A DNA stretch of 64,000 bases from a virus. Positions 52,587-61,739 of this stretch are shown piece after piece. The DNA is taken from the IMG/VR virus record IMGVR_UViG_3300025151_000001, positions 28,241-92,240 of that record. One strand, 5' to 3'. The first letter of the stretch is position 1. Each line of letters starts with the position of its first letter. The notes beneath the pieces were generated by a model. The model made no database searches. It saw only the letters and a program-made list of their open reading frames with translations, and was not told the DNA's origin. The translations under genes and the position numbers were made by a program.

Positions 52587-52973
52587 TCATTCCTTAAATG
52601 CGCTAACTAATCTGCTCAGATTATCTTTCTGTTTCTTCTCTTTCCTCTTAGAAGGAAGGTTTTCCTCAACAAGCCGAGCATATTCAGCAATTTTCTCTTT
52701 GGTTACATAACCAAAAACATTATCGTTTTCCTTAATGCCAATGTCTTGAGGGTGTTTTAATCCGGGATAGGCTAACATAACTTCATATTGACGGTAATCC
52801 ATAGGGTTATCGAGGTATTCTCTAGGAGTGCTATATGCTCCCTTTCCTGCAAGGATGCTAAATTTCACTCCTTCTCCGAATTCGTAGATAACGTTCCAAT
52901 TACCGTTTCTATCTACTTTGAAATCTAAAGAATCAAAGTTAAACTTTTGTTTTAAAATATTTTTCCAACTCAT
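52587..52973 (-). CDS. tagged protein (MSWKNILK)
   Basis: 128 aa. Tag MSWKNILKQ, then a beta-rich part (NWNVIYEFGEGVKFSILAG) and a helical Lys-rich tail. GAGGTGATTATA precedes the ATG at 52973. The function is not known. Confidence 0.62.
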   Translation of the reverse strand: MSWKNILKQKFNFDSLDFKVDRNGNWNVIYEFGEGVKFSILAGKGAYSTPREYLDNPMDYRQYEVMLAYPGLKHPQDIGIKENDNVFGYVTKEKIAEYARLVEENLPSKRKEKKQKDNLSRLVSAFKE

Positions 52974-52978
52974 TATAA

Positions 52979-53158
52979 TCACCTCTTAGGATTTCTAAGC
53001 ATAGCAAAATCTTTTCCGGTAATCTTTCCGTCCTTGTCGGCATCAATTTTCTTTTGATTACCAGAGAGTTTCTCCATCTCTTGCTTTTCACAATCAGCGC
53101 AACCGCAGCCCATTTTTTCTGTGCCGCAATGGGCTTTTAGAATATCTTTCCAAGTCAC
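52979..53158 (-). CDS. tagged Cys-rich EF-hand-like protein (MTWKDILK)
   Basis: 59 aa from a GTG at 53158 with GGAGAGGATGAA upstream; the longer frame to 53278 lies within the next gene. After the tag come CGCADC and then KKIDADKDGKITGKDFAML, a calcium-binding EF-hand loop with D-x-D-x-DG and a final acidic residue. A small metal-binding cargo protein of unknown role. Confidence 0.68.
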   Translation of the reverse strand: MTWKDILKAHCGTEKMGCGCADCEKQEMEKLSGNQKKIDADKDGKITGKDFAMLRNPKR

Positions 53159-53159
53159 T

Positions 53160-53531
53160 TCATCCTCTCCTTCTTTTATACGTTTTACACGCAGCGCAAG
53201 TAGGTCTGCATCTTTGCTTAGTTCCCTTAGAAGCATCTTTACGACCACAGGGTTCTGTTCCCTCTTCGTCGTCTTCACAAGATTGGCACGAAATCCAACC
53301 CTTTACCGGACCGCTTCCACCTCTTCTTCCAAACCATTCATGCAAATCATCATTTGCTTTCTTAAGTTTAGATTTTTTACCTTGTCTACATTGAACCATG
53401 TAGCCAGATTTATAGGCTGAACTTTTCATTCCGTATTTTTTATCGGCTAACTTAGCGCAACGGTCTTTAGGCTCACCTTTGCTATTATGCGTTGCGGTGG
53501 CCTTCGCCTTGAGAACTTCTTTCCAATTCAC
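53160..53531 (-). CDS. tagged basic Cys-rich protein (MNWKEVLK)
   Basis: 123 aa from a GTG at 53531, with AGGTGAC upstream. Tag MNWKEVLKAKA, then a segment like KDRCAKLADKKYGMKSSAYK and YMVQCRQGK, known from small basic proteins of other viruses, followed by Cys pairs (SCQSC, CRPTCAAC). Basic charge fits DNA or RNA binding in the head. Confidence 0.68.
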   Translation of the reverse strand: MNWKEVLKAKATATHNSKGEPKDRCAKLADKKYGMKSSAYKSGYMVQCRQGKKSKLKKANDDLHEWFGRRGGSGPVKGWISCQSCEDDEEGTEPCGRKDASKGTKQRCRPTCAACKTYKRRRG

Positions 53532-53536
53532 AAAAG

Positions 53537-55996
53537 TCACCTAAAGTTCGCTTTGATTAGATAGACAGAATCAGAAGACACACCGTATTCTAATCCAATA
53601 GATTTGAAAGAATCAATAGCCTTTACGATGTTCTCAATCTCAAGAGCCGTTAGGTCTAAATTGCTCTGTTGAAGATAGTTTTGCATCTTAATGATGTCTT
53701 CAATATTTTCATAAGAGAGTAGGCCGTAATAGACCTGCTCTCCCTTGAGTAGTCTTAAATTATCATGTGCTTCAAGTAGAGCCTTTTTAACACGCATAAA
53801 TGCCTTTTCACTTATGATGTTAAAGTCCCGACCCAACGTAAGAAGACCCTGAACATTTTCTTCAAACCTTTCGGGATTTGCATTAAGAATTAAAATCATA
53901 GCATTGAAGTATTCAATATCTTTTGGCTCATTAATTTTTAAATCTTTATAAAGTTCAATGGGGCTTTTATCAAACTCGCTAAAACCAAGAGGAGTTGTCT
54001 TATCTAAACCTTGTAGGTCCATCTGATAGCCAATAAATGCAGCCAATTCCTTTAAAACTTGTTTTTGTTCGGGGCCTCTTCTTGCTTTACCGAAGAAACT
54101 AGCAAGTGCGCGTGAAGCCCTTCTGGCCTTTTTAGCCAACTTATCAAAATCTCTTACTTCACCGGGATTCTTAAATTCTTCAAAGAAACCCGTGATAGAA
54201 TTGATTTGAGTTGATGTAATGGAACTTAGGCCCCGATTAACCTTTGTTTCAAAAGAACCCCTAAGAGAAGTTGAAGATTCAATGGCGCTAACGAAGGGAT
54301 GATTCCTATAGAAAACTAAGTAATCTAATTCTTCGCAAAGTTGCGCTGCTTTGATGAATGTCTTCTCAAGTAATTCAGAAAGTTTTTCCTCAAACTTCTT
54401 AGCGGTTGCTTTCTTCTTTTTAACAGGAAGATTTAGAGAGAAATAGTCTCTGTCTGTAGTAGTTCTCGTAGCGACTCTAAACTGCCTCTTACCTTGACCA
54501 ACATCCTTTTTACTTGGAGTAGTAGGGAAAGCAGCCCCCGTCATAGTTGCAGCCCTAACGGGTTTATCTTCACCGAAATAGAAATCAACAACAGCGTCTA
54601 GGAAAACTTTGATTTCATCTTCCTTCTGTTTAACACTTCTATAAATACCACTAAAAGAAGAATGCTGTGCTAAAAAGTTAGGCAGATAATAATCAGCACC
54701 TTGTTTCTGTGAAATCATACCTTCACTATCAATATCTACTTTGAAAGAAGCGTAGTCTTCCAACTCCTCTAGATTCTCGAACAAATCATCAATGATTTCT
54801 TCAACATCTTCTTTGAATTTAACTTCCACTTCATTTCCTTGAATTTCGTCAAACATTGGTTCAATGAAAATTTCACGAAGATAATTGAGAGCGTCCTCTC
54901 TACTTGTTCCAAAAGCATCAGATTTAACGGCAAGACCATTAAGATTTTGATTTACATGAAGAACCGACAATGGGTCGAGAAGGACTCTTTCCATAGCAGT
55001 TTTAAATTTATCTTCATATTCCGTAAACTCATTCTCTATTCTTTCTTCTGTAACACTAGCATCGAAACGAGTTTTGCCCTTTACACCTTCTGATGAGTCA
55101 AGCATATTTTGAAATGCATTTGCAAATCCTAACTTTGAAATTAAAGTATCGAACATATTAGCGGCTGCTCCGGCTGCATCAAAAATAGAAACTTCCTTTG
55201 GGCTAAACTCATCATCAGTAATCATGAATTTAGCGTTTTTTACTAAATTCTTTTTCGTAACTGTTTGAACAAAGTCTAACTTCTTAAATTTAGGGTCTGA
55301 GAATAATTCGATGAGTTCTCCATAGTCTTCATTGACTTGTTCGAACTCTTTATAAATTCTGTCTCTATCTTCTTTGGACAAACCTAACTTAAATTCATCC
55401 CTGAGAGGAGAAGTGAAGTTAATGATTTTAATTTTACGACTAGGTTTAGGATTAATTTTTCGAATGATAGAACGAGCGAAATTGATTAATTTCTGATGAA
55501 GGCCGGGATTAAGTAATTTAAGATTACCGTCATCAATCTTCTGAGTAAGGTCACGAATTCTAGCCTTTGCCTCTCCCTTATATTTTGAAATCGACCTTCT
55601 ATTTAAATCATTGAGAGAGGTTTCAATTAAGTCTCTAGCAGTAATTGGTTCTCCGCTATAAGTGACTTTGAATGTCTTTAATTTTTTAACATAACCTTCA
55701 AGTAGCGCAGTAATCTGAGTTTCCTCCATTGGCTCAACAGGTCCAGAAGTTGAACTTTGCCCACGGAAAGGGCTATCACGCCCCGTAAATAAACTTTGAA
55801 TCTTCTCAATTAATTCTTCTGATTCGTCAGATGAAAAACCGATACCTTGGTCTTCAAGAAAGTCAATAATCAAACCTTCCTTTTTTCTAGCATTAGTCTC
55901 TCCTCGGTATTTACCATAAAGGCCCAATAGAGGCTGAGGGCCACCGAATCTCTCATTCAGGGCTTCTAGTGCTTTTTGTTTTTCACTAGCATTCAT
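53537..55996 (-). CDS. large helical protein, 819 aa
   Basis: Long chain of charged helices and coiled coils, without Cys-rich motifs, a signal or membrane spans. Segments such as KARRASRALASFFGKARRG are basic. The tag motif is absent. With the 626-aa gene upstream it forms a pair of big proteins next to the small terminase-like gene. Could be an internal core protein or an ejection protein; the evidence is only size and position. Start ATG at 55996. Confidence 0.55.
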   Translation of the reverse strand: MNASEKQKALEALNERFGGPQPLLGLYGKYRGETNARKKEGLIIDFLEDQGIGFSSDESEELIEKIQSLFTGRDSPFRGQSSTSGPVEPMEETQITALLEGYVKKLKTFKVTYSGEPITARDLIETSLNDLNRRSISKYKGEAKARIRDLTQKIDDGNLKLLNPGLHQKLINFARSIIRKINPKPSRKIKIINFTSPLRDEFKLGLSKEDRDRIYKEFEQVNEDYGELIELFSDPKFKKLDFVQTVTKKNLVKNAKFMITDDEFSPKEVSIFDAAGAAANMFDTLISKLGFANAFQNMLDSSEGVKGKTRFDASVTEERIENEFTEYEDKFKTAMERVLLDPLSVLHVNQNLNGLAVKSDAFGTSREDALNYLREIFIEPMFDEIQGNEVEVKFKEDVEEIIDDLFENLEELEDYASFKVDIDSEGMISQKQGADYYLPNFLAQHSSFSGIYRSVKQKEDEIKVFLDAVVDFYFGEDKPVRAATMTGAAFPTTPSKKDVGQGKRQFRVATRTTTDRDYFSLNLPVKKKKATAKKFEEKLSELLEKTFIKAAQLCEELDYLVFYRNHPFVSAIESSTSLRGSFETKVNRGLSSITSTQINSITGFFEEFKNPGEVRDFDKLAKKARRASRALASFFGKARRGPEQKQVLKELAAFIGYQMDLQGLDKTTPLGFSEFDKSPIELYKDLKINEPKDIEYFNAMILILNANPERFEENVQGLLTLGRDFNIISEKAFMRVKKALLEAHDNLRLLKGEQVYYGLLSYENIEDIIKMQNYLQQSNLDLTALEIENIVKAIDSFKSIGLEYGVSSDSVYLIKANFR

Positions 55997-57873
55997 GGTT
56001 CTTCCTCCACTTTAATAGTGTCCATTTCTATAATTTTATTTGCAATTAGACGTTTGACTAAATCTTCTTGTGCTAATAGTCTTGAAACTTTATTAGGGTC
56101 ATTGAGGCTACTTTTGATGTGATTATAAAATTGTTCGATAGTTTTATCATGAAGACTAACTAATCCTTCTTTTAACTCGCCACTTAATGCCTGCACCCTC
56201 TTCATGAGGGAGGAAGACTCATCAGATAAAGCCTCCGGGGTGGACGAAATATCGGAGGATAAATTCTCACTTTCTTCTGAGTTATCTTTGATAAAGTGGT
56301 CAACCAATAGAAGACATGAGAATAAGAAGTCTTTCGTCGAAGATGGGCCTAAATTAGAAATGTCAGAAAGTGTATAATATTTTTCATGGTTCTCTTCTGT
56401 TAACAATGTAGCAATGTTAAAAGATAAGTCTACTTCTGGTAATTCTTCTGAAGTTGCAATATCCGGCTCAAATTCTTCAGCGTCAGTATATTCTTCAATT
56501 TTTTCATCAGGCCAATCGAAACCTCTAACGAAATTTCTAGGAGTTCCTCTTAGAAGTTTAACGAACTGCTTTCCGTCCTTTTTTCCTAAGAAGACAGCAA
56601 ACCTACTGCCTTTATATTTGCTATAGAATTCATCAAAATATTCATCATCTGGGAACAAAAAGACATTCTCAAAACTTTTAATTCTAGCCTCGGCAATATC
56701 TCTATTTTCTCTGCGTCTGAACTCATCTGTTGATGGTCTAGCAACCCTACCTTGAAGGTCTGAATCAGTAATTGTTCTATCGAAGAAAATCTGTTCAGCC
56801 ATCTTAGGCGTTTGGATTTGTTGAGACAACCAACGCTCAATGTTTTCCTTGCTACCGTTATCTTGATAGAATAGAGAAACGAAAGCAGGATTTAAATTAT
56901 TTGGGTCTTTCAAAGCATATTCTGTAATGTCTTTTCCGATTCTTTCTGGGAATAAAATATCAAACACAGGCTTGACATTTTTCTTTAATTTCTTAGTGAT
57001 AATGAAAAGACTGTAAATGTTTGTGTGAGTAAAGCGTTCAGGCAAACCTAACTGAACGTCTAGACCTAAATTTAAGTCAATTTTTCTTTTAGCATCTTTT
57101 AAGGCTTGATAATAGTCAGAATAGGTAAAGTTAACGGTAGCGTCAAAACTTCCCTTTTTATCCTTTATATCAACTAAGGCATACTCTTTTCTTTGTTTTT
57201 TAGAAACAACTCTCTCAATTGCTTCCCTTTCTGCTTCCATAACTACTCCTTTAGAGGGGTCTTCGCCATCTACTCTCTGACCTAAGACGTATTCTCTTTC
57301 TGGAGTAGTGAATTCCTTATCACCATACTTCACAGTAACGCTTCTTTTAAATTTTAAGAAGTCAACTTCTTCAGGATAGGCTTTTGCTAGTTTGACTAGT
57401 TTTCTTACGATAGAATCAATCTGTTTTTTAGTTTTGTTACTCACAGTTGTTCTAGATAAAGTATAATTGTTGTAAATTTCCTTCAATTTTTCTAAATCAG
57501 TCTCCTGTTCTAGCCCCAAGAAAGAAAAATTGGTCTTTAGGGGTTTATTTTTCTTCATTTCATAGTATCTCTTAGATTGCTCATAGAGTTTTTCGACAAA
57601 TTTCACTCTATCCTCTCTTTTGAACTTAGGTTTAACAAAAAGTTTGGAAATTTCGTTAAAAAACTTCAATTTTTCCGTTCCTTCGTTGCGAATTAACGAA
57701 GAAAACTCACTTTTGAAAGAATCGAGACTATCGAGTGCAGTAGTTTCTGATAAAAATCTAATAATTTCATCAGTTCTCTTACTTTCTGCATATTTTTTAG
57801 AAATGTTCACCAAATCTTGACGACTACCCATACCCATAATAGCAAAGTTCATCAAAATTGGGGACAAAACCAA
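55993..57873 (-). CDS. large helical protein, 626 aa
   Basis: Helical, Lys/Glu rich, with TTG start preceded by GAGGTGATTGC. A section with GSFDATVNFTYSDYY and LGLDVQLGLPERFT looks globular. The 3' end overlaps the 819-aa gene start. No family could be named. Probably a virion core protein by position. Confidence 0.55.
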   Translation of the reverse strand: MVLSPILMNFAIMGMGSRQDLVNISKKYAESKRTDEIIRFLSETTALDSLDSFKSEFSSLIRNEGTEKLKFFNEISKLFVKPKFKREDRVKFVEKLYEQSKRYYEMKKNKPLKTNFSFLGLEQETDLEKLKEIYNNYTLSRTTVSNKTKKQIDSIVRKLVKLAKAYPEEVDFLKFKRSVTVKYGDKEFTTPEREYVLGQRVDGEDPSKGVVMEAEREAIERVVSKKQRKEYALVDIKDKKGSFDATVNFTYSDYYQALKDAKRKIDLNLGLDVQLGLPERFTHTNIYSLFIITKKLKKNVKPVFDILFPERIGKDITEYALKDPNNLNPAFVSLFYQDNGSKENIERWLSQQIQTPKMAEQIFFDRTITDSDLQGRVARPSTDEFRRRENRDIAEARIKSFENVFLFPDDEYFDEFYSKYKGSRFAVFLGKKDGKQFVKLLRGTPRNFVRGFDWPDEKIEEYTDAEEFEPDIATSEELPEVDLSFNIATLLTEENHEKYYTLSDISNLGPSSTKDFLFSCLLLVDHFIKDNSEESENLSSDISSTPEALSDESSSLMKRVQALSGELKEGLVSLHDKTIEQFYNHIKSSLNDPNKVSRLLAQEDLVKRLIANKIIEMDTIKVEEEP

Positions 57874-57882
57874 GCAATCACC

Positions 57883-58539
57883 TCATTGAAGGTCACTTTG
57901 GAAGCGGTCTTTGATGCGAAGCCACACTTCAGGGTCCGATTCTGCTAAAACTTCCTGAACAATTTCCATTTGCTTGTGAATAACGGTATGTTCAGTCTTG
58001 TGAATAAGTTTGCCTTTGAACTCCATTAGGTATTTTAGGCTCTCTCGGACCTCTCTTGCGAGTTTTGTTAGGGAATCAATCACCTTCGGGTCTAATTCGT
58101 CCTGTGCAAAGATTTCATCTAACTTGGAATCTAGCCTTTGAACGTTGTTTGAGAGGATTTCGACCTCGTTAACTTCCTTTTTTGCAATCATAGAGGCCGC
58201 AGATTCCTGCACCACCGGCTTCAAGTGGTGCTTCATGTGGCGTTGGACCTGTGCTTTCGTGGTCCCGAGGGCCTGAGAAATCGCTTCAGCATCAATTGTT
58301 CCTTCGGAAAGGGCCATTTCATAGTGTTTCCTCAATGGGTCCGTGCATAAAGAGCAACGAGGATTAGACGAAAGAACGTAGTCTCCCATGTGATTTCTCT
58401 GATGTTGAGCGCACGTCCCGCTTCTCCATCCGTTCTCTCTATCGAGAGTATCAGGGTTGAGTTGTCCACTTTCAAGACCTGCTTCTAAGGCATCGCGGTC
58501 TTCGTGATTGCACAAACCACAGCGTTTTCGAGTAACCAT
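57883..58539 (-). CDS. zinc-finger DNA-binding protein, putative small terminase
   Basis: 218 aa. Two similar halves (about 7-52 and 61-108) each have a Cys pair (CGLC, CSLC) followed by a helix-turn-helix-like part and a pair of His (HQRNH, HMKHH), so a duplicated zinc and HTH module. The C-terminal half is a long coiled coil (residues 125-170). This layout suits a ring-forming small terminase that recognises viral DNA for packaging. The large subunit lies 7 kb on. Assignment by fold order and context only. Confidence 0.55.
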   Translation of the reverse strand: MVTRKRCGLCNHEDRDALEAGLESGQLNPDTLDRENGWRSGTCAQHQRNHMGDYVLSSNPRCSLCTDPLRKHYEMALSEGTIDAEAISQALGTTKAQVQRHMKHHLKPVVQESAASMIAKKEVNEVEILSNNVQRLDSKLDEIFAQDELDPKVIDSLTKLAREVRESLKYLMEFKGKLIHKTEHTVIHKQMEIVQEVLAESDPEVWLRIKDRFQSDLQ

Positions 58540-58540
58540 A

Positions 58541-59545
58541 TCAAACCCTCAACACTTCATCCCATTTCAACACTACTTCTTCTTGAGTAGTCGGATTTAC
58601 GAACTTCTCAGGAACCCTTGTGTTTCTAGCGGCAGCACGTCGTAATAGTTCTCGCGCGTTCTTTGGAGTAAGTTCAAAGAAAACCTCATCAACTTCTCCC
58701 GTCAAACTAAAGATTCTCTTTACGTCTTCTGAAGTTTTTGGATTTAGTTTGAGAGGTGTTGTCGCAAGGTATTGTGCTAACTTCTTTGAACTCAATTCCT
58801 CCTCAGTATAAAGTGAAGCGGTCTTTAACGCCCTGTTAATGTATTGTCCTAGTTGGTCAAGTTTAACAAGTTTGTTAATCAAAGTAAGGTTGTTAATCAC
58901 TAAGTCAACTTCATTCTCTTCAATATCTTCAATGGCTTTCTCCAAAACAAAGTAAAGGCCGGTAAGTTTCAGACTCCCGCTACCATCACCAAAAAGTGCC
59001 TGATGATAAGGCGGCTGCTGATTGCCGTTTGCCCTTCGGGAATAGAAGCCTTCCTTCGCAGCCTTTCCGGTCTTCGCCTCAAAATACGGAGTCCGGTAGT
59101 GACCATAAACTTTTACTTTCTTACCCTTTGGGACGACCTTACCTCGGACACGTCTAAAAGATTGGGGTTCTCGGAACAGAGTGTTCTTTGGGTTCAATGT
59201 CGAAGAAGGAGCCTTAAATTCATCTAGTGCGTCAAGTAACGCTTCTAGCATTTCTAACTCTTCGTCATCTTGGTAGCCTTTTTCTAGAATCTTACCAACT
59301 TCTTCTAATACTTTAAAAGCACCGTCTTCTCCAGAATTGCTAGAGTTTGCACGGCGAACCTGAGAATTAACGTGCTGAGAAATTTGCACATAAAGGTTGC
59401 CCTTGTCTTCCTTTGTTCCAAGAACTTCACCCGAGAACGATTCGCACTTTTTCTTCCATTTCTTGAAAGACTTACCAAAGCCGCGATTTACGACTTCGAC
59501 AAATACACCGGGAACGATTTCAATCCTCTCTTTCTTCCTTACCAC
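58541..59545 (-). CDS. hypothetical protein with C-terminal W peptide
   Basis: 334 aa with GTG start after GGAGGAAGAAGC. A globular centre has HYRTPYFEAKTGKAAKEGFY; the rest is helical. The last residues are VVLKWDEVLRV, which recall the shared tag placed at the C terminus. It borders the small terminase-like gene. The function is unknown. Confidence 0.55.
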   Translation of the reverse strand: MVRKKERIEIVPGVFVEVVNRGFGKSFKKWKKKCESFSGEVLGTKEDKGNLYVQISQHVNSQVRRANSSNSGEDGAFKVLEEVGKILEKGYQDDEELEMLEALLDALDEFKAPSSTLNPKNTLFREPQSFRRVRGKVVPKGKKVKVYGHYRTPYFEAKTGKAAKEGFYSRRANGNQQPPYHQALFGDGSGSLKLTGLYFVLEKAIEDIEENEVDLVINNLTLINKLVKLDQLGQYINRALKTASLYTEEELSSKKLAQYLATTPLKLNPKTSEDVKRIFSLTGEVDEVFFELTPKNARELLRRAAARNTRVPEKFVNPTTQEEVVLKWDEVLRV

Positions 59546-60200
59546 GCTTCTTCCTCCGTGAATATCTAATGTTGTGAATACCGGGTGTGGCCGAAGTCAC
59601 CGCCCCTGCCGCCTTCTGTGTGTCCTCGTTATTAGACTCATCGTCCAAGACAGACCAAGAGAAACGAATTATTTCCATTGGGTTATTCCTATAAACAATT
59701 TTCGCGTTATAGTCTCCGGTCCCACGAACCACACCAATTTGTGATTTTGTCCCGTCCGCATTTGACCTACCATAATCTTTATGACTTGATTTTAAATAAA
59801 ATCCACTCATAAACGACCAATCTCGCCAAACGAAATCGTTTTGTAAAGCATATTTTATAATCATCCTTAACTGACCTTCATCCTTTAAATCTTCTAATAA
59901 TTCACAGTAAAGGTCATCTTCCAAAAAATCTCTTTTTTGAAGCCATAACCAACCATTTATCATATCTCCTCCTTTTGGCCCCGGAACATCAAAACCAATG
60001 GTGAGTCTATTTGGGTCATCAAAAATTGTTGTCGTATGCTTCCACATTTTTGATAAATCAATAAGATATTCTTTGAGTTTTTCGAAACAATCCTTGTCTT
60101 CTTTGACTCGCTTAAATGGTTTCTGAATATCAATTGGAGCCATACCCGTTTGGGTTTTACCCTGAAGTTTTTGGTCCTTAAGGATATCAAACCAAGTCAA
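59520..60200 (-). CDS. tagged paralogue 1 (MTWFDILK)
   Basis: 226 aa from a TTG at 60200, which overlaps the upstream stop (TTGA). The N-terminal module is MTWFDILKDQ followed by GMAPIDIQKPFKRVKED, as in the next three genes upstream. A globular part with DLYCELLEDLKDEG follows and a basic tail (RYSRRKKRGKEERED). One of four tandem paralogues. The function is unknown. Confidence 0.68.
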   Translation of the reverse strand: MTWFDILKDQKLQGKTQTGMAPIDIQKPFKRVKEDKDCFEKLKEYLIDLSKMWKHTTTIFDDPNRLTIGFDVPGPKGGDMINGWLWLQKRDFLEDDLYCELLEDLKDEGQLRMIIKYALQNDFVWRDWSFMSGFYLKSSHKDYGRSNADGTKSQIGVVRGTGDYNAKIVYRNNPMEIIRFSWSVLDDESNNEDTQKAAGAVTSATPGIHNIRYSRRKKRGKEERED

Positions 60201-60775
60201 AGGAACCCACTCCAATTATCAAATTCCTTGTGAAGTTTGTAGGTATTTTCATAAAATCTTTCTTCATCTTCAAAATAATGGGCAACTAAAATAAGTGCCG
60301 TATCTTCTGTATCATAAGAAGCACCTTTAGGTTGAATCTCTATTTGATAGATAGTTCCCTTTTTAAAACAAGTAATTAAATAATTACCAACTTCCTCGAC
60401 AATATCTCCAGAAGGGGGCCTTAAATTCTTAAACATTTCAATTGCTTTGCAGTAAATTTCATCGGGAACATCCCCCTTTGGTGGAATTTTAACTGCGGTA
60501 TGAATGAAAAAATTATCTTCAGTATTTGGTTCGGTATAATAAAAATTCATTACGTTTGCTCCATGCCACCTGCTACCAGAATTATCAATAACTTCAGGTT
60601 TTGTTTCTCTACTTTTGGGGAAAGACGCTTGCACCTTTTTAGCAATTTCTACGAATTTTTCATAACAACCTTTATCCTTCACCCTTTTGAAAGGCTTTTG
60701 AATATCAATTGGGGCCATGCCTTGCCTTTGACTTTGCACAGTCTTGGCTTCTTTGAGGATTTCGAACCAATTCAT
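60197..60775 (-). CDS. tagged paralogue 2 (MNWFEILK)
   Basis: 192 aa. It shares the tag MNWFEILKEAK, the second motif GMAPIDIQKPFKRVKD, a Cys-containing helix, and PDEIYCKAIEMFKN with its neighbours. The middle holds beta strands (NFFIHTAVKIPP). It overlaps both neighbours by 4 bases. The rapid divergence of C-terminal parts compared with the N-terminal module suggests selection on the module. Confidence 0.7.
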   Translation of the reverse strand: MNWFEILKEAKTVQSQRQGMAPIDIQKPFKRVKDKGCYEKFVEIAKKVQASFPKSRETKPEVIDNSGSRWHGANVMNFYYTEPNTEDNFFIHTAVKIPPKGDVPDEIYCKAIEMFKNLRPPSGDIVEEVGNYLITCFKKGTIYQIEIQPKGASYDTEDTALILVAHYFEDEERFYENTYKLHKEFDNWSGFL

Positions 60776-61224
60776 TTCATTTCATCCTCCCTGAATTCGG
60801 ACCCGATTACAGCAACATTATCTCTTCCTGCATCTTTTTCTCCAACGTATGCATAAAAATGATTATATCTATAATCAGAGGAAAATCTATAACTTAAGTC
60901 TGAATCTTCAAACCTATGGTCTACATTTTTATCATGATTTGCTATTTTTTCTTCAATCCATTTTTTAGCCTTGCAATAATACTCATCGGGATGAGATTCA
61001 ACGATTATTGCAAAATCTTCATGAGAAGAGGCTTCCCAAATTAGCATCTTCTTACTTTCGAATTTAGGAGACTCTAAGCGTGAATCAAAAAATGCTTTGA
61101 GTTTCTCAAAACAACTATCATCTTCTTTTACCCTTTTAAAAGGTTTTTGAATATCAATAGGAGCCATCCCTGCACGGGAAGACTGAACAGAAGTCTGCTC
61201 CTTCAGGATATCAAACCAATTCAT
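60772..61224 (-). CDS. tagged paralogue 3 (MNWFDILK)
   Basis: 150 aa. Tag MNWFDILKEQ, then GMAPIDIQKPFKRVKED, a CFEKLKAFFD helix, and a shorter globular domain with HPDEYYCKAKKWIEE. Helical with a mixed beta end (YRYNHFYAYVGEKD). Part of the four-gene array; it overlaps both neighbours. Confidence 0.7.
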   Translation of the reverse strand: MNWFDILKEQTSVQSSRAGMAPIDIQKPFKRVKEDDSCFEKLKAFFDSRLESPKFESKKMLIWEASSHEDFAIIVESHPDEYYCKAKKWIEEKIANHDKNVDHRFEDSDLSYRFSSDYRYNHFYAYVGEKDAGRDNVAVIGSEFREDEMK

Positions 61225-61739
61225 TTCAATCCCTCTGGTTCATAAACATTATATTCAAGAAGTAGATTTTTTCTTTTACCGTATGTAATAATATAGTTAA
61301 CTCGGTCTAATTCTTCTATTGCTTGGGAGATAATTTCTAAATCTCGATGAGAAGGCATACTAGATAAAGGTGCGGACATTAAGTTCCCCTTAGTCCAATC
61401 AATTTTTAATGAATGTGAAATAGAAACCTTAAGTGCTTCTAAAACTAAACAATACATTTCATCAGGTATCTCGGGATTAAATCCTATAAACAAATATTCT
61501 AATGGATTTTCATTAGGTTCAACGAAATAATTTTTATGGTATTGGGCTAAAAAGCCTCCATTTTTGCGAGGGTCTCTCGTCTCAAATTCGAACCTACTTT
61601 CAACAAAAGCAATTAGTTTGTTAAAGCAATCATCTTCTTCCTTTACCCTCTTAAAAGGCTTTTGAATATCAATTGGTTTCATACCCTGTCTTTGACTCTG
61701 AACTAACTCAGAGTTTTTAAGGATATCAAACCAAGTCAT
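61221..61739 (-). CDS. tagged paralogue 4 (MTWFDILK)
   Basis: 172 aa. Tag MTWFDILKNS, then QGMKPIDIQKPFKRVKEE, then CFNKLIAFVESR and PDEMYCLVLEALKVS. First of the four-gene array in transcription order. It overlaps the 207-aa gene upstream by 14 bases, and that gene starts with the related MKPFDIRE. The function is unknown. Confidence 0.7.
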   Translation of the reverse strand: MTWFDILKNSELVQSQRQGMKPIDIQKPFKRVKEEDDCFNKLIAFVESRFEFETRDPRKNGGFLAQYHKNYFVEPNENPLEYLFIGFNPEIPDEMYCLVLEALKVSISHSLKIDWTKGNLMSAPLSSMPSHRDLEIISQAIEELDRVNYIITYGKRKNLLLEYNVYEPEGLK

